A stretch of DNA of 12,741 nt from Pseudodesulfovibrio sp. (GTDB lineage Bacteria > Desulfobacterota > Desulfovibrionia > Desulfovibrionales > Desulfovibrionaceae), in contig JAFLJW010000310.1 in the NCBI GenBank assembly GCA_022712815.1, positions 1 through 12,741 of the forward strand. Reading direction: 5' to 3'. The stretch's first letter is position 1, and every line of letters begins with the position of its first letter. Made by a program: the position numbers and the translations under genes. Shown here one piece after another: positions 1 through 6,316 of this stretch. The notes under the pieces are model-generated. The model saw nothing but the letters and a program-made list of their open reading frames with translations, had not been told where the DNA came from and did no database searches.

Positions 1-896
1 GCATGGATTATCTCGACCGGAGAATCCTTGTAGCCGAGCCAGCGGTTGCCCATGTCGTAGACGGATCTGAATGCGTGTCCGCACTCACCCATGACGATAC
101 GCTTGACGCGCAGCTTCTGGGCTGATTCGTAATGGGACCTCTTGAGGCGGCCCATGTTCTCGAAATCGCCGGTGAACATGCACATGTCGCTGTTGTCCCA
201 ACCGGGACCGGACGTCATGGTGTAGTCCACTCCGGCCATTTCCATGATGGCGGCAGCCTGATAGATGAGCTGAGTACGGAACTTGGGTTCCGGCGCGATA
301 ACCGAGTAGTAGACATCGGCTCCTTCCTTATCCAGGGGGATGCGGATATTCGGGAATTCGTCACGCGCTTCGTCTTCCTGCCATTGCAGGGAGTCGATCC
401 ACTCATCATCCTTGACCCACATCTGGTTCATTGTGGAAGAGTGGGAGTTGGCGGTGTCGCGAATATACTGCGGCACAACGTCAAGCAGGAAGCAGATGCG
501 GCGCATCATGGACATGATGTAGCCGGTATCGATGCCAACGGGACAGTAATGGGCGCACCGCTTGCACAGATTGCACTCGGTGTAGGCGATCTGAGCCATC
601 TGGTAGATGTGGTGCGGGTATATTCCCTTGCCCTTGCTGTTTATCAACTTGTAGATGGTTTCGGTGGCTTTGCTTACCGGTGAATAGCTTGGGTCGCCAT
701 CGTGGGAGACGTAGTAATGACATGCCTGGGCGCAAAGCCCGCAACGCATGCATGTCTCCTGATACGCCTTGAGCTTGGCTCCGGTCTCTCCTTTGAGAAC
801 CCTGTTGACCACTTCCTCGATACGCTCCGAGGTGAGATTGGCCACCCCGACTTCGAGTCCGGGGTCGGATATGATTCTGTCAGCTATGTGACTCAT
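1..896 (-). CDS. tmcB: TmcB-like iron-sulfur electron-transfer subunit, HdrD-related (3' end cut by window)
   Basis: The first 298 codons of a cytoplasmic iron-sulfur protein; the gene runs off the left edge. The translation has two cysteine motifs of the 4Fe-4S type, C49-C52-C55-C59 (CMRCGLCAQAC) and C108-C111-C114-C118 (CNLCKRCAHYC). It also has a later GECGHAF motif near residue 270, typical of the CCG domain of heterodisulfide-reductase HdrD/GlpC-type proteins. The ATG at 896 is preceded by an AGAGG ribosome site. In Desulfovibrio the Tmc complex links periplasmic cytochrome c3 to the cytoplasm, and TmcB is its HdrD-like subunit. The identification rests on the Fe-S/CCG architecture together with the neighbouring TmcC-like and TmcD-like genes. 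An Hme/Dsr-type HdrD-like subunit is the main alternative. Any cytochrome c3 gene (tmcA) must lie outside the window. Confidence 0.85.
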   Translation of the reverse strand, partial: MSHIADRIISDPGLEVGVANLTSERIEEVVNRVLKGETGAKLKAYQETCMRCGLCAQACHYYVSHDGDPSYSPVSKATETIYKLINSKGKGIYPHHIYQMAQIAYTECNLCKRCAHYCPVGIDTGYIMSMMRRICFLLDVVPQYIRDTANSHSSTMNQMWVKDDEWIDSLQWQEDEARDEFPNIRIPLDKEGADVYYSVIAPEPKFRTQLIYQAAAIMEMAGVDYTMTSGPGWDNSDMCMFTGDFENMGRLKRSHYESAQKLRVKRIVMGECGHAFRSVYDMGNRWLGYKDSPVEIIH

Positions 897-913
897 GGTA
901 TTATACCTCTTCG

Positions 914-1030
914 GGCTGTTGAAAAACATTATTGCTGCGTCGCTGCAACCGGATCAAACCATCGTCCATGAAGATACGAATCGGTCCTGATCTTTTCCTG
1001 CACTTTGCGCTCATGTCTTTTCGAACAGCC
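914..1030. repeat. Imperfect palindromic intergenic element (REP/MITE-like)
   Basis: The 170-base gap between tmcC and tmcB holds a long imperfect palindrome. The outer arm GGCTGTTGAAAAAC (914-927) matches the reverse complement of 1017-1030 (CTTTTCGAACAGCC) apart from one inserted base and the last position. Complementarity continues patchily inward, for example GGATCA at 951-956 against TGATC at 988-992. It lies fully between the tmcC stop (1067) and the tmcB ribosome site. Its shape resembles the dispersed hairpin elements common between genes in these bacteria, but copy number cannot be judged from one window. It could also act as an RNA processing or attenuation structure inside the tmc transcript. 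Confidence 0.55.
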
Positions 1031-1066
1031 TCCTTTTGTTATTAACAGTCGGTTAACGGTCGGTTC

Positions 1067-1726
1067 CTACCAGTCGTGGGAATGGCGGACTCCGCCGAAT
1101 TCCGAGCCCATGTATGCCCTGGTGAACAGGACGAACAAGGCATGACTGAGGCGTGTGAACGGTATCAGTGCCAGCAGGGCTTCACCTGAGAGTATGTGCA
1201 AGGTGGTCATCAGGAGCGCAGGTCCTATCTGGTGATAGGCGAGGACTCCGGTGATGAACGGCAGGGCAACGAGGCCCAGCGCGAACCAATCCTTGGGTCT
1301 GGTGATGTTCTTGACATGCGGCAGCATCAGCCGACGCAAGGCAAAGATCGCACAGGCTGCGATGACGACAAAGCTGATGATGTCACCGGCCACTGTCGGC
1401 AGGCTCGGTAAGCTGATGCCAAATGCCGTGTCCCACATGACCACGTGTCCGCTGAGAAAAACGGCCACTATAATGAAACAGATGTGGAAGGCAAAAGTGG
1501 TGACCGTCATGAGCGGATCGGATTTCCATCCGATTGTGTGGAACGGAGTGAGCCAGCGCAGAATGGAGCGCAGGCCGTAGTACCAGCTCATGTATGCCAG
1601 AGACGAACCGTCCTTTTCCCTGGCAAGTGCGTACATGCTTGCCAGCCGGTAAATGGACCCCAGGATGAAGATCGCCCAGGCGATCCAGGCCAGAGGGCCG
1701 CTGACGAAGTTGTATATTTCGTGCAT
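1067..1726 (-). CDS. tmcC: TmcC-like cytochrome b membrane subunit
   Basis: A 219-residue integral membrane protein with about five to six hydrophobic spans (roughly residues 12-32, 72-92, 113-131, 147-165, 168-190 and a weaker one near 194-204). Histidines in or next to the spans (H63, H81, H94, H165, H177, H195) are candidate heme b ligands, as in the NarI/DsrM/HmeC family of quinone-interacting cytochromes b. Length and topology suit the membrane subunit of the Tmc complex, expected to pass electrons between the periplasmic cytochrome and the cytoplasmic TmcB. The ATG at 1726 has a strong GAGGGGAAA ribosome site. The gene follows tmcD by only 15 bases, so the two are almost certainly cotranscribed. 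Other NarI-like subunits cannot be excluded from sequence alone. Confidence 0.85.
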   Translation of the reverse strand: MHEIYNFVSGPLAWIAWAIFILGSIYRLASMYALAREKDGSSLAYMSWYYGLRSILRWLTPFHTIGWKSDPLMTVTTFAFHICFIIVAVFLSGHVVMWDTAFGISLPSLPTVAGDIISFVVIAACAIFALRRLMLPHVKNITRPKDWFALGLVALPFITGVLAYHQIGPALLMTTLHILSGEALLALIPFTRLSHALFVLFTRAYMGSEFGGVRHSHDW

Positions 1727-1741
1727 TACTTTCCCCTCTGC

Positions 1742-3001
1742 CTAGAATTGGGTTACATCCGCGATGATGCGGACGTACTGGTTATTTTCGATTGCTCTGA
1801 TCATCACCTTGGAGCCATCTTCACTGAAGGTAGGCGACCAGGCGTGGTCAAAAGCCCTGTCAAAAGGCTTGCCGTTGATCAGGATGTGGAACTTGCCGTT
1901 CTTCTCGACCAATGCTCCGGCATTTTCGCCGTTGGGAGAGAAGGTTACGGGCCATGCCATATCCCAGGAGCCGTCCCAGACCTTGTTGTCGATCATGATG
2001 TGGAAGTCGGTATTGCTGTTGCTGGTCAGGACTCCGGCGTGCCTGCCGTCAGAGCTGAGAACCAGATCTGTGACAGTCGGAAAGGTCGTGGACCACGGGA
2101 CGTCATTGCAAGCCACGGTGAATTTGCCGTAGCTCGTGGCGACGATGCCCCACAGCTGTGTGCCGTCTTCTGAAAACTGCAAATTCAGACATTGCAGGTA
2201 GCGCGGTTTCCATGAAATCGCTCCATCACGGGCCACTCCCCACTTGCCGGCCACGCGGACCGGAGCAGCGACATACTGTCCCTTGGGATGGAAGACAGGT
2301 TCCCAGACCTGATTGTAGGTCACGGGCCATGGCTCGTCGTCCACGGCTATGGTGTAGTCAAAAGTGGATACCCTGACCTGAGCTGCGACCCGAAGACCGC
2401 CATCATCGAAAACAGGTGTCCAGATGTTGAGGTAGGTCTTCGTCCATACATTGCCGTCCACGGCTATGGAGTATACGCCCTTCTTGAAACCTTCGATGTC
2501 GGCTTGTGGAAGTCTTTTGACCTGAACGACAGCCGCAGAATGCTTGCCGTTGCCACTGACCGTATAGTTGTTGGCGTTTTCGTAGAGAGTTTCCCAGACT
2601 GTTCCGTTCAGGAGTACTCCATACTGTCCATCAACCTTGACCATGGCCGCGATGGCTGAACCATCGTTGTTGAATTGGATTTCCCATACGTAATCGCATG
2701 GTCCGAAAACTGGCTGGGCATCGACTACGAAGTTTGATTCCCCGTCCTGCTGGCACAGGGCTGCCAATCTTCCGTCCGGTGAAAATTTTGGTTGCCAGAT
2801 GCGCTCGTAGGAACAGTCCCAGAGTGTGTCGTTGGTTCGGATCGAGAAATCAAGCTCGCCCCTGTTAACGACGGCAGCCACGGTTTCCCCGTCCGGCGAG
2901 ACGTACGGTTCTTCCTGCCACTGGTGATCTTGAAGAGGGGAGAAGTCTTTTACGACGATTTTTTCGCCTGTCTCCCAGTCCCATTCGGATATTCGTCCCA
3001 T
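1742..3001 (-). CDS. tmcD: TmcD-like tryptophan-rich beta-propeller-like repeat protein
   Basis: A 419-residue protein with 19 tryptophans and no signal peptide or membrane span, so probably cytoplasmic. About ten degenerate repeats of 37-49 residues are visible. Each has an S-x-D/N-G type turn (near residues 35, 75, 113, 150, 198, 239, 278, 317, 356, 394), then a small hydrophobic strand, a 'dGkf.i.v' strand and a W...y/W.P.F segment. That pattern suggests beta-propeller blades. TmcD of Desulfovibrio is described as a tryptophan-rich protein of unknown role in the Tmc complex, and this gene sits directly before the tmcC homologue, 15 bases apart. The ATG at 3001 follows a G-rich AAGGGGGTG ribosome site. 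The propeller fold is inferred from the repeat pattern; the TmcD name comes from context and tryptophan content. Confidence 0.8.
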   Translation of the reverse strand: MGRISEWDWETGEKIVVKDFSPLQDHQWQEEPYVSPDGETVAAVVNRGELDFSIRTNDTLWDCSYERIWQPKFSPDGRLAALCQQDGESNFVVDAQPVFGPCDYVWEIQFNNDGSAIAAMVKVDGQYGVLLNGTVWETLYENANNYTVSGNGKHSAAVVQVKRLPQADIEGFKKGVYSIAVDGNVWTKTYLNIWTPVFDDGGLRVAAQVRVSTFDYTIAVDDEPWPVTYNQVWEPVFHPKGQYVAAPVRVAGKWGVARDGAISWKPRYLQCLNLQFSEDGTQLWGIVATSYGKFTVACNDVPWSTTFPTVTDLVLSSDGRHAGVLTSNSNTDFHIMIDNKVWDGSWDMAWPVTFSPNGENAGALVEKNGKFHILINGKPFDRAFDHAWSPTFSEDGSKVMIRAIENNQYVRIIADVTQF

Positions 3002-3022
3002 AACACCCCCTTGTGTTGTGAT

Positions 3023-3064
3023 GCCGCATGGTTGCGGCCTGCGCGCCTTGCAGGGAGCAAGGCG
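3023..3064 (-). other. Two GC-rich hairpins in the tmcD leader
   Basis: Between the NifX-like gene and tmcD are two perfect inverted repeats: 3044-3064 (CGCCTTGC, 5-base loop, GCAAGGCG) and 3023-3038 (GCCGCA, 4-base loop, TGCGGC). Neither is followed by a T-run in the direction of transcription, so they are not typical intrinsic terminators. They could form mRNA processing or stabilising structures that set the ratio of the small first gene to the tmc genes. The function is inferred. Confidence 0.4.
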
Positions 3065-3100
3065 TTGGCCTTAATGGCCGTTAACGTGGGGGGCGGATTG

Positions 3101-3442
3101 TCAGGGTTTGTGACTGACTCGTCCGGGCATGGTCATTGTGTCCATCGCGTCCTCAAGGTAGGCTTCAAGCACTGCCTCAATGGGACCCTTGACCCAGGAG
3201 ATGACCCGTATGCCCATGGCTTCAAACCCGTCTTGAACGGTCTTTCCCAGACCGCCGCAGATAACGATTTCGACCCCCATGGATTTGAGGTAGGTCGGGA
3301 GGATGCAGGCCCCGGCGATCGGCATTGCCGTCATTCCGCTTTGGACTACACGTGATCCTTCCAACGAGTACAACCTCAGTTCCGTTGCTGTTTCCAGCAG
3401 GGTCGCCACCCGGTTTTGATAGCCTGCAATACAGATATCCAT
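3101..3442 (-). CDS. NifX/NafY-family (dinitrogenase iron-molybdenum cofactor type) small protein
   Basis: A 113-residue soluble protein with the dinitrogenase Fe-Mo cofactor biosynthesis fold (NifX/NafY/MTH1175 type, ribonuclease-H-like). It has an N-terminal 'MDICIAGYQ..VAT' strand, a central 'VEIVICGGLGKT' segment with C62-G-G, and a 'GIRVISWVKGPIEAVLEAYL' helix region. Members bind metal clusters or act as small accessory proteins near Fe-S enzymes, and many stand outside nitrogen fixation. It is the first gene after the sigma-54-type promoter at 3499-3514 and lies 99 bases before tmcD, so it is probably the leading gene of the tmc operon. An AGGAT ribosome site sits close to the ATG at 3442. 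A role in cluster delivery or sensing for the Tmc complex is only inference. Confidence 0.75.
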   Translation of the reverse strand: MDICIAGYQNRVATLLETATELRLYSLEGSRVVQSGMTAMPIAGACILPTYLKSMGVEIVICGGLGKTVQDGFEAMGIRVISWVKGPIEAVLEAYLEDAMDTMTMPGRVSHKP

Positions 3443-3498
3443 GATCCTGCGTGTGTTTTGAGACTTTTCATTTTATAGGCTGACGACATATCTCTTTG

Positions 3499-3514
3499 TG
3501 CACAGCCTGTGCCA
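3499..3514 (-). promoter_or_regulatory. Sigma-54 (-24/-12) promoter for the NifX-like/tmc operon
   Basis: On the minus strand the bases read TGGCACAGGCTGTGCA. The GG and GC pairs are separated by exactly ten bases, as RpoN requires, and the site matches TGGCAC-N5-TTGCW except for one base (GTGC instead of TTGC). Transcription would start near 3488, giving a leader of about 46 bases before the NifX-like ATG at 3442. The gene immediately upstream encodes a sigma-54 activator, which supports the call. Confidence 0.7.
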
Positions 3515-3547
3515 TATTATCTTAGCGAATTAAATCAGTAGGTTATC

Positions 3548-3567
3548 TCGACAGGGGTATGCGTCGA
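3548..3567. promoter_or_regulatory. Candidate activator site, interrupted inverted repeat
   Basis: TCGAC-N10-GTCGA lies about 35-55 bases upstream of the -24 element. Its symmetry suits a dimeric Fis-type helix-turn-helix, but it is short and nearer to the promoter than most enhancer sites. Confidence 0.25.
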
Positions 3568-3602
3568 TGGCTAAAACTGACTTGTTTTGCTGCACTGTTG
3601 TG

Positions 3603-3614
3603 GTCCAATTGGAC
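3603..3614. promoter_or_regulatory. Candidate enhancer: 12-base perfect palindrome
   Basis: GTCCAATTGGAC is perfectly palindromic. It overlaps the first base of the activator's stop codon and lies about 90-100 bases upstream of the -24/-12 promoter at 3499-3514, a usual distance for the upstream activating site of a sigma-54 activator. Only one copy is seen here. Confidence 0.3.
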
Positions 3615-5014
3615 TATTTTGCTTCACTTCTCTTCAGTATCCTCCTGATCGTGTCGCGCGAGATGCCAAGTTCCCTTGCCGCTGCGCTTTTGTTGCCATT
3701 GTGCCTGTCCAGTGCCGCCAGGACGGCCTGATGTTTGTGCCCGGCCATGCCTGCCTTTCCCATGGCAGAGAGTGGGGGGCATACTGGTTGGTCGGTTTTT
3801 GTTTTCAGATGCTCGGGCAGGTGTTCCATTTCGATTATTTCGCCCGGACAGAGGATGAAAGCGTATTCGATGATGTTCTCCAACTCCCTTACATTGCCGG
3901 GGAATCCATATTGGAAGAGGATTTGATGAACCTGTTCCGAGAGTGCGCTGATGTTTTTGCCCTTGAGCGTGTTTTGCTGGCGCATGAAATGATTGACCAG
4001 AATGGGAATGTCTTCTGTGCGCTCCCTGAGTGGCGGAATATCCATGCGAACCACGTTCAGACGGAAGAACAAATCTTGACGGAAGGAGCCTTCAGCGACC
4101 ATGGTTTCCAGATCGCGGTTGGTGGCGGCCACGAAACGGACATCAGCCTGCATTGGTTTTATCCCGCCCAGAGGTTCGTAGACCTTTTCCTGCAAAACGC
4201 GCAGCAGTTTGACCTGAAGGGGGAGCGGCATGTCGCCGATTTCATCAAGGAAGAGCGTTCCGCCCTGAGCCAGTTCCAGCCGTCCCGGTTTGTCCTTGCG
4301 GGCATCGGTAAAGGCCCCTGCCTTGTAGCCGAAAAGCTCTGATTCCAACAGGTTACCGGGCAGTGCGCCGCAGTTTACGGCGATGAAAGGTTTGTCTTTT
4401 CTCAAGCTCAGATTGTGAATGGCCCGGGCAAACAATTCCTTGCCGGTCCCGGATTCGCCGAGGATGAGGACGGTGGACGTGCTCTGCGCGATGGGCGGCA
4501 AGATCTGGAGGGTGCGGATCATGTGCGGGTTGTTGGTGCGGATATCTTCCAGAGAGTATCGTTCCTCGACCTTTTGCATGAGCTGGTGCAGGGAACTCAG
4601 GTCGCGGAAGCTCTCGACCCCGCCAACCACATTTCCGTCCTGATCTTTGAGAGGCGAAGAACTCATGCCAATGGGGATTTTTTCGCCATCGCCGCCAAGA
4701 ATGAAACTTGATTTGTTCAGGACGGATTGTTGGTTTTCAAGGCAGGGCCGCATGGGACAGGCGCCGTCGCAAACGCTGGAAGCAAAGACCTCCCAACACT
4801 TTTGGCCTACGGCCTCTTCTGGTGAAACTCCGGTGATACGGGCGGCTGCCTGATTGAAAAAGGTGATGTTCCAGTCCAGATCGACCGTGAATATTCCTTC
4901 CGCCACCGAATCGACAACGGATTCAAGGGAAATATTTTTTGGTAATCCAGGTCTTTTCACGTCTTCACAATCCCTGATTGAAACAATAAACCGGACCCGA
5001 AAGCCAAGCTTCAT
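3614..5014 (-). CDS. Sigma-54-dependent transcriptional activator with cysteine-rich PAS domain
   Basis: An enhancer-binding protein of about 466 residues. Numbering from the ATG at 5014: a PAS domain (about 30-140), a AAA+ domain with Walker A GESGTGKE (186-193), the sigma-54 contact loop GAFTDA (233-238, a common variant of GAFTGA), Walker B TLFLDEIGD (253-261) and the sensor/arginine region 'FRLNVVRMDIPPLRERTEDI'. It ends in a Fis-type helix-turn-helix ('NKSAAARELGISRDTIRRIL'). There is no receiver domain, so the PAS is the likely sensor. It carries four clustered cysteines, C73, C82, C86 and C91. The likely target is the promoter at 3499-3514 just downstream. The start is uncertain: TTG at 5038 and GTG at 4960 are in-frame alternatives, and none has a convincing ribosome site. 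Confidence 0.88.
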   Translation of the reverse strand: MKLGFRVRFIVSIRDCEDVKRPGLPKNISLESVVDSVAEGIFTVDLDWNITFFNQAAARITGVSPEEAVGQKCWEVFASSVCDGACPMRPCLENQQSVLNKSSFILGGDGEKIPIGMSSSPLKDQDGNVVGGVESFRDLSSLHQLMQKVEERYSLEDIRTNNPHMIRTLQILPPIAQSTSTVLILGESGTGKELFARAIHNLSLRKDKPFIAVNCGALPGNLLESELFGYKAGAFTDARKDKPGRLELAQGGTLFLDEIGDMPLPLQVKLLRVLQEKVYEPLGGIKPMQADVRFVAATNRDLETMVAEGSFRQDLFFRLNVVRMDIPPLRERTEDIPILVNHFMRQQNTLKGKNISALSEQVHQILFQYGFPGNVRELENIIEYAFILCPGEIIEMEHLPEHLKTKTDQPVCPPLSAMGKAGMAGHKHQAVLAALDRHNGNKSAAARELGISRDTIRRILKRSEAK

Positions 5015-5159
5015 TTCCAACTTATCAGAGTGCAGCAAAATACGCCAGTTGTAGTTTTTGCTTCTGTGGGGGAGCAGTGGGAAATGGCGGTTATTCTCAG
5101 GAATTACATGCTATGTCATTTCGGAGTTGAACCGGCGGACCTGCGTGATTACGAGTCGC

Positions 5160-6302
5160 TCAATACTTTTTGAAGTGCGGCGGGCGTTTGATGGCCGTAC
5201 CGTATTCATCAAATCGCAGTGTGCCGGACGCTGAATCCTTGACCGGTGCGTCCCTGAGAGCATCGGCGACAAGGGCCGGAACAAATGAGTCGGCCTTCCT
5301 GATCGCCTGATCCAGAATGTGGAGAGAGTCATAGCCCAGCAATGCGTTTATTGGCGGGGTCTGCCCAAACAGGTTTTGAAAGCGTCCATTCACTTCTTTG
5401 GTCATTGTCGTGTATATGACCGGCTCAATGAAATACATGGTGCCGAGTTCCTCGGACGCGGTTGGTTTCAGGTTTGCGGGCGGCTCTCCGGTAACGATGA
5501 ATGGGCACTCGATGCCGATAACCCGGCAGGCAGAAATGAGCGGGATCTCGTCTGCGTCGTCAACAGTGAGGACCACAGCGTCCAGATCAAGTTCACGTTT
5601 CCAGTGTTCCATGTGTTGAGCTATTCCTGAACCTCGTCCCTGATAGGCGAAAGAGAGCGGAATCTTGATTTCCTGTTTGTTGGCCATGGACTCGAAGCGT
5701 CGGGCCTGACTCATGGCGTTATCGCTTTTGGCGTAGATGAGTCCGAGGCGGGTCCACTTGTTTTCCTTGGCGATATTCAGGATGGCTCCGCTTATCTGCT
5801 GGGGGGGCATCCCGTTTTCAAAAAGCAGGGAAAAATGGCTTTCGGTCGAGTGGGTGTCCACCGTGTTCGGGGTTATGCACAGGATACCGTAGAACTCGTA
5901 GTTCTGGGCGACCGCAGCATTGAGGCCCAGACGGGTGTGGCCGATAACGAACGTGATTTCAGGTCTGGAGGCAAGGGATTGGGCCACGGTCAAGGCACCG
6001 TTCACGGTTCCTTGATCATCTTCAACTGTCAGGACTACCTTTCTGCCGAGAATGCCGCCGTCAGCGTTGATTTCTTCGGCAGCCAATTCAATCCCCTGCA
6101 ATATGTCATTCTGGTGCTTCCAATCTCCGGCAACACCGATATGCACTTCGTCGCCGGAAGACTGGGCCAGATTTATCCGTTCCTGAATGATGTTGCGAAA
6201 CACATCGTCTTCACGCAGGTCGTCGCGCATGCCACAGCCTATCCAGAACAGGCAAGTCAGGGCGGCGAGGCCGAATATGATCCAGGCGAGGAGTCCTTTC
6301 AT
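5160..6302 (-). CDS. Type I periplasmic substrate-binding protein (LivJ/branched-chain amino acid family), membrane-anchored or lipoprotein
   Basis: A 380-residue protein starting with a hydrophobic span (about residues 4-22) that ends in W-I-G-C23, a weak lipobox, so it is either a lipoprotein or N-terminally anchored. From about residue 53 it has the periplasmic-binding-protein type I fold: 'VHIGVAGDW', then 'ILQGIELAAEEINADGGILGRKV', 'DDQG', 'VIGHTRLG' and 'LGLIYAKSD', as in LivJ-family receptors for amino acids and amides. A good ribosome site (GGAGAAA) precedes the ATG at 6302. It lies 14 bases after the ABC exporter gene on the same strand, so it is probably the last gene of the export operon. 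No import permeases or ATPases accompany it, so a sensory or export-coupled role is possible. The ligand is unknown. Confidence 0.85.
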   Translation of the reverse strand: MKGLLAWIIFGLAALTCLFWIGCGMRDDLREDDVFRNIIQERINLAQSSGDEVHIGVAGDWKHQNDILQGIELAAEEINADGGILGRKVVLTVEDDQGTVNGALTVAQSLASRPEITFVIGHTRLGLNAAVAQNYEFYGILCITPNTVDTHSTESHFSLLFENGMPPQQISGAILNIAKENKWTRLGLIYAKSDNAMSQARRFESMANKQEIKIPLSFAYQGRGSGIAQHMEHWKRELDLDAVVLTVDDADEIPLISACRVIGIECPFIVTGEPPANLKPTASEELGTMYFIEPVIYTTMTKEVNGRFQNLFGQTPPINALLGYDSLHILDQAIRKADSFVPALVADALRDAPVKDSASGTLRFDEYGTAIKRPPHFKKY

Positions 6303-6316
6303 TATTTTCTCCGACC

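Noticed and set aside
132..683. 183-residue plus-strand open frame inside tmcB
   Set aside because: It is the shadow of a minus-strand gene with eight correctly spaced Fe-S cysteines and shows no domain of its own.
5036..5055. Possible sigma-54 promoter upstream of the activator (TGGCGTATTTTGCT, minus strand)
   Set aside because: GG and GC are separated by eight bases rather than ten, which RpoN does not tolerate.
5039..5159. Intrinsic terminator between the binding-protein gene and the activator gene
   Set aside because: No stable hairpin followed by a T-run is visible on the minus strand. A TTCAAC/TGTAAT pair with 17-base spacing could be a weak activator promoter but matches consensus poorly at -35.
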